Part shown: positions 37,101 through 52,100 of the stretch, one piece after another
Layout: the number at the start of each line of letters is the position of its first letter
Numbering within the stretch: the stretch's first letter is position 1
NCBI GenBank assembly: GCA_035578175.1
Contig: JAQMRL010000011.1
Span: 2,367,501-2,431,500, forward strand
Length of the DNA: 64,000 nucleotides
Direction of reading: 5' to 3'
DNA from: Catonia carolina
Taxonomy: Eukaryota > Arthropoda > Insecta > Hemiptera > Achilidae
Program-made: the position numbers and the translations under genes
The notes under the pieces: model-generated
What the model was told of the DNA's origin: nothing
The model's input: only the letters and a program-made list of their open reading frames with translations
Database searches by the model: none

Positions 37101-40100
37101 AATCACTTTTAAGAAATGCATTGCTATGAAATATTGTCCAACTAGGATATTTGTTTGGTGGAAGATGTGTGTTTTACTGCTCATATAAAATTGCTAACGA
37201 CCGCTCTATATATAGTGTGTATTTTGTAGAATTTATCATTGTCACTACTGTTTCAGAGTTTAAACTGCCATCCTCCAAACACTTTGCCGGAATGAAAAAA
37301 GTATTTGCTGGAATGGCAACAATCAAGTTGCAATAATGACTTTTTATCAGAATAATTTCTTGTCGCAAATTTATACATGACACAAAACATCTGCATAAAA
37401 GGATTCTAAAAGTAATTTTATGTTCTTTGACTAATGACTGGGTTGGCCTGAAGGCCTTTGGTTAAAAAAAAATTGTATTTTAAATAATTTTATGCCCAGA
37501 TATTAATTAAGATACGTATAAAAATCAGAATATATTTTCTTAATTAATGAATAAAAATACATTTTCCAGCCACCACTTGAAGAAACAAATCAGGATGAAG
37601 GATACGGTCATAAAAGCCCACCGGATTCAGAAAAGAAATCGGAGCCTAAACCAGATGTCGTTATCAACATGCCACTTATGGAGATGCACTCCGTCGGAGG
37701 TGTACTTGTCAACATGCCTCACGTAACTAAGTGTTGCACTTACCCTATTACTGTAGTTTGCACTCACAGCTAATAATTTTCAACATGAATAACTTTAACA
37801 GTATTGAATATTACTAAAAAAATTGTGCTGGAAGTTACACAATACAAATCTGTTTATTACAATATTTAGGTTCACCTTAAGAATATAGTCATGACGTTTT
37901 GTATTTCTATACAAAGTGTTTATTTTTTTAGATTTATCTGATTTTGTCAAAAAAGGTATATTACGTTAGTTCAAATGTTTGAATTATGTTGTTTTTAACA
38001 ATAATTTTTCATTGGTATATCAAAGTTTTGTAATTTTTTTAGTTGAAATACAACTATTGCTTGACTATGTCCCATAACGTTCCTGTGTTCAGGACAATCA
38101 CCATACAGTTTTTCTCGTATTAGTAGGTTTTGTTGATTTTTTAGATCATCAGCCGAAAGACTGGTTTGAACCTCTAGAGACTTTTTAAGTAAAATGAGGA
38201 GTGAGATGGTTTACCATTGCCTTCCTAACTGAGTGGAAAAGTATGCTGATCAGCAGGCTTGGCCCTCTGAAAAGCATCTACCTTCCACCCTGCAAATGAC
38301 TCTTTCACTTCATTCACCACAGGGTCTGGCTTTATAATGATGAAATTCATTACTCTCAGAGGAGATTACTGTGACTAGTGTCTTTTTCACCCCTATCTCT
38401 TCTGTATTTAAATGCTTCAGTCATATAATTTGTTGACCATGTAATAAGGAACAGAACTAGTTTTTGTAGCCCTGGAACTAGCAGATCAAGTGCACATAAT
38501 TTAACACTCCACCTGCCTGTTATAGGCAACTAATTTATGTATACCCTTTGAAAAAAGTAATAATAAACTCTAAAAAATATTCTGGTACTTTTTGTGTCTA
38601 TAAAAAAACATTGTGGAATTTTGCAAAGTTCTTTAATGGTTTTATTCAATTTTGGATATCATTATCGTAATTAATTATTGACGACATTGTCATTTATTTT
38701 ACTACTGATACTAAACTGCTGTTGCCAGTAAGACTTTTATAAAAAAATCAGTTTAAAGTTTCAACATTTGAAACAGAAACAATGTATTTTTCAAAAGTGA
38801 AAATATGGTGAATTGTTATTGAGGATATAGATTTCCTGTCATTAATAACATAATTACTGTAAGATTATGAAATAATTGTGTGAAACAATGATGTTTTATT
38901 TCCAAAGTTAAAATCAGTGTATTGTGTACTTTCAGCATAGTATTTAAATAAATTTTAAATGATTTAAATAAAAAATTATTTATAAAGTAAACATGTTCAA
39001 TACCTATCAAAAGTAAACATTTAATTCAATTTTTTAGTAAATGACTGTTGTTAGGTCGATGTAGGTACTACATAATAATGAATTATTCTCAGATTCTTTT
39101 TAAAAAATGTACTATCATAACTATTTTCATTCCATCATGCGGTGTAAAGTCACCTGAAGAGTAAAAATGGTGGAATAGAGTAACATTGCTCTAGCTGATT
39201 TATCATTACGGTTGTAAGCCATAGGTTTTCCTCTTCAGTTCAGTAAAGCAAATGCTCTATCTATCCTATAATCTGAACCCTACTGACCATCTCCAGCAGA
39301 AGAATTTGCCATTTTTGATCACTCCCAACTCTTTTCGGTGTAGGAGAACAAGCCCAAACAACAAATTTTTAAGACCTAATGTGTCAGATAAATGGTTTAA
39401 GGAAGTCAGAAAGGATATTGCGAAAACCAGAATATATTGGAAAAACTTATTGAACCGAATCAAATTCAGACAACTAATTACAGACTAAGGGCTTCCTTAA
39501 AAATCAAAACCAGAATACCATGGGATAGAAGAAAGAAGAAAAGCCTATAGTAAGCAAATGCTGAGAATGTGGGCTGCAAAAAGAGCTTCCAGAAATATCT
39601 GAAGTCACCTAACATGGACTAAAATTGGCCCTACACGAGGGAAAAAATTACCATTTTCATAAAAATATTCATTTTACTAGTATATTTTGAGAGCCAGTAT
39701 CTTTATCTATAAATGTGAAAGTACTTATTAATTGAGTGACTCACTTTACATTAATTTGCTAACTTCCTGAGTTCTTTGATTGCTGAAATTTTATATATTT
39801 ATTCTTCAGTGGTTGAACAGAAAACTAAAGAATTTTCATTTCAATCATTTGCACCTAAGGTTTCCATTAAACTGACAACCTTAAAGCAATATGTTTTTCA
39901 AAAGAGCTACAGTTTTAAAAATGTACATGAGTATCCTGTGTGTGATACTTTAAAATAAAATAAACCATTTTAGTTTTGACCACTTGCTCTTAAGGAGTAA
40001 AAAAAGGGTGAGTGTCTTACAGCAACAAATATTTTCTCTACCTCCCAAAAAAGATACAAATTGTAAAACTTTTTTTTTATACCTAATGTGTGTACAATGC

Positions 40101-43100
40101 AATCTGTTCATTCAAAACAATCAACCCCATGACCCAATAAGATGAGGATATGTATGACGTGTAGTCATGTACAGACTCAGGCTGACTATTCCTGAGAGAG
40201 TATAGTTAAATAAACCCCAACTATAAAAGTACATCGATAACCACTGTCTTGTATTTAAATCCGTGTAAAAGTAACTACCTTAACTGGGATTTGAACCAGG
40301 AACCTTCGTGTCCGAAAATCAGCTGTTAAACAGCTGACTCACGGCGACTACATTACTTCTAGACCAACACGGTGGGACAAATTGTAGAACTGAGTATAAA
40401 TATTTTAATAATGATTTCTTTTAATCACTAATATGTGAATGTTGCAGTCTGTTCAATTTAAGAACAATAAGCAACCCCATTACACATCATCCCACTGAGA
40501 TGATGTGTAAGACGTGTTAATAAGGTGTATGTAGTCTTAAACAGGCTGACAATTCCTGAAAAAGTATGATTAATTGAACCCCAACCATCAAAGTACACTG
40601 GTAACCACTGTCTAATATTAAAAAAATAATAATAATACAGGTTTTATAATATACTAAACTTATATTGTATTTAATTAAATTAGAACACAAATAAAGTATA
40701 TTTGTTTGATAAATTTCAGAAATAAGCTCAGCACTGTTACTTTCTAGTAGTTTGTTGGGAAACAATTCAATCTAGTAAATTAGTTTCTAATTTAAATATT
40801 TTACAATGAGTTTAATTTCCTTTCAATTATAGCCAATAGCAGTTTTTTCTTTATTGGTTTTACCAAGAAAAACCAAGTTCAGTATGTTTTGTAAATCCTG
40901 AAATGTGTGACCCCTACAACTCCTATATTCATAGAACACTTAAAATATGATTTTGGGAATTTATTCAGAATTTAGGTATTAATAGAGTACCAAAACCAAT
41001 TTGGTGCAGATTAGAACATTTAGGTTACCTAGGTATGTTAATAGAATATCTGAATCTAAGTATTTGTTAATTTTTGAGGGTAGGGTGAAAAATAATGCAC
41101 GCATGCTTGTAGAACGCAAATGAAAAACAAATAGCAAGATTTGGCAAAATGTAAAAATAGAAAAATACTTGTTTAGTTACGAAATTGTGTATTTATTTTT
41201 CAATATAGTCACCCTTCAGTCTGCTTATTTCTCCCAACGCGTAACAAATATTTAGTCCCGTCAGTGAAAAATTCTTTCAGCTTTTCTCGATTCCAGGATG
41301 CAACAGCTGCCTTCATATCATTGTCTTTAATGTAATTATTACCATTAAGGTATCTCTTGAGTAAAGAAAGAAAGAGAAATCGCAAGGCGTAAGATCGAGA
41401 GAGTGAGGAGGGTGTGGAATCAGTTTAAACTTCAGGTTTTACAAAGCCTCTTCGGTTGCGAGCAAGGTGTGCGGACAAGCATATTGCAAGATTATTGGCA
41501 CCAGACTGTGTCTAACGTTTCAGCACATGTTCCTTGAATATTCCAATATGGTTTGCGATAGTTTTTTGAGTGATTTGATGGTCATTTTGAATGAAATCGT
41601 CGATGAGTTTGCGATGTTCATTATTTCATAATTGCTCATCAATACATAGTAGAGCTATTAACGACATTGGCACCATAAACAGCCTTTAATGGGGGATAAA
41701 TATCAGTAGGAATCAAATTTCCAGCAGTTAAAAATTTGATAATCACCTACTGTTTAAATAACGTTGATATAACACTAGAACACATCTCCATACTTCCATT
41801 ACCCAAAATGAATTGGTGAATGCAACGCCTTGAAACTGTGTATGTGTATAGAAAGGGAACGTTACTCCCAAATGCCAACACGTATGCTTCTGTCGGTCAT
41901 TTTGTTTGCATTCCACAAGCATGTGTGCATTACTTTTCAAGCTACCCTCGTGGTAAGAGGTGTGTCCTTTAATATATATTATTTGATATATATTTATTTA
42001 ATTGATGAAGTTTGTAATTATATTCTAAATTATTATTTTTGTCCATTTACAACATAGTTTAATTAAACTTATTTTGTTTACATTATCTCTTAAAAGATGA
42101 TTTTTTTGTGTATTAGTATTGTCTTCTATTCATTAAATAATATTTCAGTTTATTTAAATAATAATGATAATTAATTTTTCTTTATTTTTAATTGGTAATT
42201 TGCAGGTGTAGATGTAAGTATAACAGTATTTTTGAATATGTATATCTTAGTCTATTTATTAACTGTTTATTATCTGAAAATTTTAAAAATTTCGGTCAAC
42301 TGTGAATTAAATCACTACTAAAATTATTTCTACAATCTTTAAATAAACCATTACATTTCAAACAAATTACATGTTTATTTGGTGATTTTTATTTATGTGA
42401 AACAAATGTTTAGCTCTGATAAATGGAGGAAACAAGAGGGTGCAAACTGACATAATGGGTACATTGTTGTTATGCACAACCACAGATATGGTTTGCTTTG
42501 TTATGCGCACATTGCTAGAGAGAGTATTGATGGTAGCACATTATCTTTCTTTTTACTTCACATGTTTACTGTACATTAATATCACCCCATAATTTCACCC
42601 CAAAATAATTTGATCTTTTTGGTTGTTTATATATTTTATGTTGTTTATTAAAAATTTCTATGTGTACTTTAGTTAATGTCGATATGTGGTAATATGGTCG
42701 AATTTCTAACCCAACACGCTTCTGCATGCTTTTTTTGTATCCAAGGCAGAGAGAAAAACTCATTTTCACTCCTCCACACTGAGGGAAGTAGTGTTGGACT
42801 CAATTGAGGTATCCTCTCCAATCTCAAGGAGGCCAAAACCGCCTACCAGTCAAAAACCCGCTGCCTGGTCACTTGATCCAACAACTGCAAAAAATCCGCA
42901 GAAAATAAGTTTTTTTTTATGCAGTTTGGACAGGATTTATTTAGAGTGGTATAGAGCAATTCTGGTGGTTTCTGGATGTCTCCTCCCTTCGCAGACTCTC
43001 AATTACCTCTGCAAACTTAGCAACCAACTTCCAGCTCTCCTCATTTTGTTGTATCGTTACTCTCTTTTTTCTCAGTGCTCCACAGTTTAACTCCTATCTT

Positions 43101-46100
43101 TTGTTGCCAAACTAGGGACATCTTTCAAAGATCTGCTGAACAGACACCTCTCTTCACTGTCGCATAGTTAAAATTTTGGCACTTCACCAAGTTATAACGT
43201 GCTTCTACTTTGCATCAATCCCGTACACGTTGATGGACATAATACTCCCACCACTGTCATGTGTTGATACTACCTCGAAACGTAAGAGTGGTGATGGGGT
43301 AGAGTAGTAAACCTACACACCCCAGTAGACCTGCTCATTACGTTAGTATTTATCAAGGCAGGTATTGTAAGGTTGTTCGTTTCTTTGTATCAATTATCCA
43401 TAATATTTCAACAGCGTTTGAATCTGCTAAAAAAATTTCCTAGTTCTTTAGTACTTTTTGTATTTTCATATCTTCTATTTAACTTGTAAATGAATTTTGT
43501 AAACAATGAAAACATGGAACCAATTTTTGCTACCATCTATTCTCTACACATGTTATGTTTATGTTTTGCATTTTGTACATATTGCTTACAATCTTTTTTA
43601 TACATTTTACACATTATCATTACATGAGATGTTCTCCATGTACATAATAATGTAAAAGCTTTAAAATCTTTTATGGCTTCAGTCATGGCTAGAAATTGAC
43701 TATTGTACTTACTGTCTTTTGCTTGATACTGTCTTGCATTTATGTGTGAAAATAATATGTGTGTAAAAATCTTAAAAAGTTTTTCCGTACAATTTCGTTT
43801 ACTTGATCTATCAGTAATGGATATTTTCCAATACATTAAATGATAATTCTTTTTAAAATGTTTTTGCACAATATTCTTTTGCATGACAGTCACATAAAGA
43901 TATAATGTTTTGGTGTTTGATTTGTTATAAAAATATATAACTTCATAAATTAACTTTCTTCTTCCTAAATGTACATCAATTCTCAATGTTGTATGTTAAA
44001 CGTTTTTTAAATGTTTAAAATGTGTTAAATGTTTAAATTTCTGTGTTATTTTATAAGTTGATGTTTTTTATCATAATTTTAAATTTAATGAAATCTATTA
44101 ACAATAAATTTAAATTTATACTTTGCTACTAATAATAATATAATCAAGCACAAAATATAAATTTTTATAACAATTTAATTTTTAATTTAGAATTTATAGT
44201 TATTCGCTCTTTTAGCATATATATTTTGCTGTAAAATGAAGCAAACGTAATTAATTTTAGATTTGCATACAATTTTAGACTGTGCTGTACAAATTTGCTA
44301 ATTTAATGAGATGATCGTGTACTTGTTGGATTCAAAAGATCTTTTATATTTAACAAATAAATTAAAATACAGTATATAAATTACAGTAAGAATATTTCGT
44401 TATATTATAAAAATATTGTATAATTTTTTAATGTATTTTGCATGAGAGACTAACTTTTAATTTGTTACCCATTAAGTAGAAGCCTAAAAGAATAATTTAA
44501 CTTATTAATTTATTTATGTTATACTCACAGTCTTCATAAATTTTAATTGTTCACAGCCTCCTTTTTTGTTCTATGCAATAATTTAAGTTTCCCATTCTTT
44601 CACCCAAATTTTGGTTATCATACAAGTGTCCCTGAAATATGCAGAAAACTTAAAGTTTTGGTTTCTTACATAAAAATAAGATACAAAATTCCAATGTGTC
44701 TGAAAATGCTACATTTTCTCTTTGGTCATCATTTTGTGGTTTTTATGAAAAATGTACACCTCAAAAAATTTTTAATTTGATTATGTCTTCAAATCTTTGA
44801 GTTTGTAGACTGATATTCTGGGAGATTTAGTGTTTGAAGAGAAGTCACTAAATGTACCTACCAGTTCCAATTGACCAGTATTAAATGATGGAGTTATTAT
44901 CCCCCTTGCTGCAATAGATATTAATGTAGAGTTGACATAGAATATAATTATTCTAACGAACTAAAATGTTCACTGAACTAAAAAGTTAATCACCAAAATC
45001 TTAAAATTAGAAGATATTAATACATGATTTTTGCTGTCAGATTTTCATCAAATTAGATTTTATTTCCATCAGATTTTACATCAAAGTCGTGCATCGTATG
45101 ATCATGATGACAATAAACATAGGTTAATTTTGTTATGCAGGGTTAAAGATTTCAAAAGTAGTGTTAATTTAACAGGCTGTCAAAATTTTGAAAAATAAAA
45201 TTATTATTTTTTCTTGGCAATATTTTATACAGTTAAAAAGCATTCCAAAAGTTACTTGAACATTTTAAAGGTGACAGCCAATTAAATTTGTTTATTGTTA
45301 ATATCTTATAAATATTCAATTTCATTGATGCAACCAAATTGAACGATTTATATTCGGCTTTCATTGATTACAGGTGACTTCACCAGTTTCAGTAATTTTT
45401 TTAATCCAAAAATTGACATGAAGTCACTGATGTACTACTGTTTAAATCGAAGAAACTATACGTTAAAAAATTATTTCATGGACATCTGTTTAATGTTTAT
45501 AATTTGTGACAATAAAGCTTATTTATTTATATTCTCGCCTTTCTATTCCTATATCCTCCATGCACATATTTCTTTTTTTTATGATTTTTACTTATTATAA
45601 CAAATACATTATAAAGAAATAAAAATATTCCATTGTTTCTCATTGAACACTATTATTTTACCATGGAACGTCTTTTAATAGCTATTATAGACATCTCTTC
45701 TGCACAAACACACCAGTAAAATGATTAATGAAGAAGTTCCCTTTGTATTTGCATCTGTCTTATTATTGTCTAAACATTTGCCAAATGCACGTAATAACCT
45801 TTAAACAGTAATAATTGTATTCAATATGTGTTTATTAATCATTTTTGTCAACCATATTTTTAGAATTAATTATAAGTTCATAAAAATTGACAGTGTTATT
45901 ACAGAGTAATTTTTTATAATTACTTTATGGCGTTATCCAACAAGTACCTAATTTTTAGCAAGCTTCAATTAGTATTAAAATTCTAGTATTTCAGCTTAGT
46001 AGATTAATTTTGAAGAGTTTTGTTGTGCCAGTTAATTATTTTAATATTTATTGATTGATTGATTGTTTTTAGGTTAACATGAGTTTTCTCTCTATTAAAG

Positions 46101-49100
46101 TATTTTTATTACTACGTCACTACATTTTCACTTTACTACTCTTTTAACTCAGATGTTTACAGTCAAACTTGCTATTATTTTTATTTTACTTTCAAATTTT
46201 TATTTATTTTTGATGAGTGTAAATCTGTCTGAAATATTAGGTACTAAAAATCTTTTAGACGTCTTCTTCCATTATTTTGATCTTTTCTAGTATGTTTTAT
46301 GTTCTGATCCTCATAATTTCATTTATGTTCATGATTGTTTTATATTAATAATTATTTTTTACATGTTTGATTGAGTAACAATTACAGATCCTATAAAAAT
46401 TATGAGTTTTTGTAATCCTAATCTTTACTTCTATGAAGGGCCAGACATGTAGAGAGAAAAGTTATGTTTATCTAAACACCTTAAAATAATTTGTAATAGT
46501 TGATGAAAATAATTAATGCATTGGTGAATGTTTTAAAAAATTGTTTTTTCACAATTAAAAAATGTTATTTGTCAATACTGATCGAAATGAAAATATGAGG
46601 TGTGATACAAAAAAATATGGTGGATAGTTTTTTTTACGAACAAACTGATGACACTAGGTCCATTTTAAGGTAATAAGTCCGATACTGTGAATCTTTGAGA
46701 TAGTTATTGTTAAGTTTGAACAAGTTGTGACTTGTCAATCGGCTTCCAATGCCGGAAGAGTGAGAACATGTTTACTGTGTTGTAAGTGCTTCATTGATCT
46801 CGAACAATGCATGGGCATTAAGTTTTGTTTTAAGTTGCAAAAATTGCCAAAGTAGCTCATGAAATGATAAAGTTAGTGTATGATGGAAATGAGTCTGTTG
46901 ATGAGCATTTGTCGAGACATCCTTCGACCTCAAAAACAGACGAAAACATGTAAAAAGTGGCAAAACTGGTTTGTTCAAACCAGCAATTGATTATTCGAGA
47001 GCTTACTGAAGAACCAAACATTTTGTATGATCCGTGCAAATGTAATATAATTTTAAATGATATTAAATAAGATAAGTGAGGGTGAAATTTGTTCCCAGAC
47101 TTTTGATTGATGACCGCTCTGTGCCACATCTCGCTTCTGATCTGAGTTTTTGGCTGAAAAAATTACTATCTATTCACATCCACGTTACTCTCTGGATTTA
47201 GCACCATATAACTTGTGGCTCTTCCTAAAAATAAAAACCGTGCTAAAAGGAAAACATTTTTCCACCAATCTCGACATAGAGAGGGCCATGACGAAGCAGC
47301 TGAAGGTCCTTCCAGAAATACTTCATGGAAAACTAACGTTGGGATAAAAGCACTACTAGCTAAGGAGAGTACTTAAAAGGAATTAATTAAAATTTGATAA
47401 GCTTATTATTTTGTTCGTAATAAAGTATTCACCGTATTTTTTGATCGCACCTCGTATTTACTAAAAGTGAATTATCTAAAAGCATTACAATAGTTTTTAT
47501 GAATTATACGAGATAATTATTCAATATTAATTACATTTTATTTGGTCATTTCACTCGATTGTTGATTTGTCGTGATAATTACATTAAATTTATGCCAAGC
47601 CGTTTTGTGCTTAATGTAATGACATTTTTTTTTTCATCTTAACAAGTATGATATACTTTTTTCTGTAATATTGGTCTTCATCTAATTTTGTAGCACAATC
47701 TACATGGAGCTCTCACATTCATAAAAATGTGATAAATATGGTAGTAAATTTTACTATCATTGTAATAGATTCACACTGATTTATGTTTCACTACAACGAC
47801 AGTGTTTTCGCTTGCTAAATATTATACATTTTTTATTTGTTTTAATAAAATGTATATGCTCATAGTTGTTTTAATGCATGTTTCTATTTGTGATTAAATC
47901 GCATTAATATGGTCATGGAATTTAATTTACAGATTATGACAGCAACAGTAGAAACTGTTGTAGAACAGTTAGATTTGGCACCAATCATTATGTCTGAACG
48001 TATTATACCAGCGGTTGCTAGAGCTGTCACCCTCACTGAAACTGATGTCGGTATGTACCATAATTTTCTTTTCTATGCAAATCGTACATTTTAATTACTA
48101 ATTCATACAAATGTACAAATAATACAGTAACACCTCTGAATAGTGGACATCAGCGAGACCACACTAAATTTCTGTTCTATAGAGAGGAGCCAATATTTAC
48201 ATACATAACAACTTAGTGATTACGCGTTTTAAGGTTTTAACATATAGAAATTGTAAAGAGAGGTACAGAATTTTAAGCTAAAATAAAAAAGTAAACATAA
48301 ACGTCAAATCAACTATGTACAAACGATATGTAATTTGTAACTTTGAATGTAGAATATGAATCTACTTAAAAGACATAGATGAAAAATGTGTGAAATAAAC
48401 ACTATGTTTATATTCTGAAAAGAAACAAAAATTATTTTTTTAAATGAAAATGAATGTTGTTTTTATTGACAAGATGTATAAATTACATTTTTGAAATTAT
48501 GATTTAAAGTAGTGAGTAATTTGGTTTAGTTTAGCTTTCGCATTGCACACTTGTTTTTCTAAATGTATGAGCAAATTCTCCACCATTAGGCATCCTTCTT
48601 CATTATTCTTTGAAATGACAAAAGTGTTTTACATCTTTAATTTGTTCCACTACCTCCTTCTAAGTGAGTTTGGTTGTAGTTCTTCAGTTGTCAGTTCATT
48701 GTCACTGAGTGCATCGTCTTTGCCAACATACATGATATGTATCGCTATCACGTTTAGAATTTTATTACGATAAATTACTTAAGATAAAATACATACTAGA
48801 TATTACACATCTAATATGTATTCTGTGTAGATAAAAATTTACGAATAGCGTTCGGATTTGGGAGACTTTTATTAAAATTCCCTATCTTATGGGATCGGGT
48901 CTAAAAAATATTCGATAAATAGAGAGGTCTGTAAAACAGAGGTTTTACTCTATAAGCAGTGAAATATTAAGGGTTTTTCTGGGAAGGTATACCATGGATA
49001 CAAAAAACTATGGTTAGGTCATCGGTCATCAAAAAGCTTAAAATAACACTGTTGTTGTTGTTTAAGTCAACAGCCAAAAGGCTGGTTTGAACCTCTAGAG

Positions 49101-52100
49101 GTTTTACTAAGTGAAAACGAGGAGTGAGCTTGTTTACTATTGCCTTCCTCACTGAGTTGAAAGAGTATGCTCATCATGCCAGGCCCTCGGAAAAGTACCC
49201 ACTTTCCACCCTGCAAACGACATCTTCACTTTATTCACCACAGGATCTGGCTGTATAGTGAAATTCATTACTCTTGAGGAGATAACTGTGACTTGTGTAT
49301 TTTACACCTCTACCTTTTCTGTTCTTACATAGTTCAGTCATATAATTGGCTAACTATGTGATAAGAAACAACTTTTTTTGTAGCCCTGGAACCAACAGAT
49401 CAAGTGCAATTAATTTAACACTCCACCTGCCCATTATTGACAAAAATAACACTACTGTAATTAATTAAACATTTCAATATCACATATTTTAATTTGACGC
49501 TACCAACAATCTACCTTAAGCTGTGGACCTCCACCCTAACAATCATCTACCCGAATTTTTACTTGATAACAGTATCCACATGATAGTGTAGATGTGGCTA
49601 AACCATATTTTTTTGTACATTATTTTTAACTTACACACTTACTTTTCTTTGACATCATCTCCTAAAACAGTTTGGCATACCACTTGTTCCGGTCCCTAGG
49701 AAATTCATTCCAATCTTTTCCTCAGCTTTTCCACTTATTATCTTCCTCTTGGTCTATACACCATTGCTATATGTAGATGCCTATCATAATCCATTCCTCC
49801 AACATATTGTTTCCAGTTCTCTTTATATTGTCATATTCAGTAGTTATTGGCTTTCTCATTTAATTCTTGTCTAATAGCAACATTACAAATTCTATCTTCT
49901 TTGCTGCAACTTTTCACATAATGTAGAAACCTTATTTCTGCAGCCTGTATTCTAATACTGTCCCACGTTTCGCATCCATATATATTAATGTTAAGACTGC
50001 CATCAAATTGTAAAATTTCATCTTCGGCTATGTTTTCCTCTGCATGGATATTTTTATTGTACCACAAATGGGCTGGAATTTATTCAACTTTGTGCTGATG
50101 TCCTCATTGACAAATATTGGCAAAATACTTTTATGCAAAATTTCAGCGTCCACTATCATAACACAAGAAACAGAAGTGATTTATTATGTGGCAAACTACA
50201 ACACTAAATTGTTTGAACAAGAACCTACTTATGCAGGGAGAAAATAGGTAAATAAATTATAACAATTGTCTTAAATTATTATATATATGGTAAATTATTG
50301 AGTGCTATAGTAGTGTTATTTATTTTAAAAAAAATCATCACATCAAAATTTTTTATCAGTACTAAAGTACTTCTGCAGTAATTGGTGGTATTTCTTTTCT
50401 ACAGCTACAGCAAAGGTGTCCGTCCAACGACCGAAATTAGTTGGTGAGAACGATCAACCTGTTGATTCTCTTGATGAAGATATGGATAATTTTTGGCATA
50501 CATCTGTTGGAAAATTTAGATTTTCTATTGAAGAATTACCACAACAATTGCAGTTCATCTATCAAGTTTTAAATGTAATTATAATTTTGTTTAGATCTGT
50601 TTACTAATACAATTCTCATACTTTATTCTCCAACATTTAATTTTTATTTGACATGCATGATTTGTGTGAGGTAACTATTTTTATATAGGTTTATAATGAA
50701 GTTATAAGATTGCATAAATCCAGTCAAGTAAGAGTGGATACAAATAATTCATGTTTTTTCCTAGTGTATTAAAAATTAATTCTTTCTTTATAATTGTGTG
50801 ACGGTTACTAGATCAGGCATTTAGATTTAAGTTAACTGGATCGTCATACATTGTACATTTTCAATAAAATTGTTTATCTCGTTTAAGAATGATAGTATTC
50901 TAAATCATTTTTTGCAGCACTCAGCAATATGCCACTTTGCTCTCGTAAAGTACATGTATGTTTGTCACACCTTATAATTACTTCATTTTTACAAAACCAA
51001 AAGATCTCTAGTGTTTTCAAAAATGTTTGCTAATTTCAACCAGAATATTTTAAAATTATTTTACTATCATCACAATAATTGTCTCGCCTGTTATTTAATG
51101 TTAAGCCAGTCTGTGGGATTAACCCAGTCTTGCCCTTAAATTTACCACTTCCAAGAACTCTTCAGACAGGCTTGTATTAACAATAGATCTGTTAGACTGA
51201 AAATTTGTTTTCCAGATCTTTAAAATAAATAAGGTTAAAATTTTAACCCCCCAGGTGGGTCTAGGGGTAAAGTTGTCAATGTGAGTTAGCAGTTCAACAG
51301 CTGATTTTTGGAGCCGAAGGTTCCATGGTTCAAATCCTAGTAAAAGTAATTACTTTTATACAGATTTGAATACTAGACAGTGGTTACCAGTATACTTGAA
51401 TGGTTGGGTTCATTTTTTTATTCCTAATATGTGTATGTTCCAATCTGTTCAATTTAGAACAATAAGCAACCCCATAACCCAATGAGATGAGGATGATATA
51501 TATATGACGTGTAAATGAGTTGTAGTCTTGTACAGACTCAGGCCAACCATTCCTGAGAGAGTATGGTTAATTTAAATCCAACCATTAAATTACACCAGTA
51601 ACCACTGTCTAGTATTCAAATTCATATAAAAGTAACTACCTTTACTAGTATTTGAACCAGGAACCTTCGTCTCCGAAAATCAGCCAAAAATGCGTTCAAT
51701 TAACCATACTTTCTCAGGAATTGTCTGCGTGAGTCTGTACAAGACTATCCGTCATACACTTCCTTATCTCATTGGGTCGTGGGCTTGTTCATTGTTCTTA
51801 AATTGAAAAGATTGCTACATACGCACATTAGGGATTTAAAAAAAAACATTTTTTAAAAAATATTATTTAAAATTTAGGTGTCTGAATTATGCTGTGGGGT
51901 GAATAACAGATGAATACAGTTTTTAGTATGTTAGTAAAATTGAAGTCACAGTCATTAAAATTACAATAATTTTCTACTTTTTAAGTTTTGTTTCACAAAT
52001 ATGATTTTAATCAAATTTACAATTTTTATTAGTGTTTTTTAACAAATTTAGAACATGAATCTGCTTTTAATAAACTTATAAGATGTATTAAATGAATGTT

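Noticed and set aside
43537..43986. 149-codon minus-strand open frame
   Set aside because: No recognisable domain, Lys/Asn/Phe-rich as expected for random AT-rich DNA, and no supporting context inside a unc79 intron.
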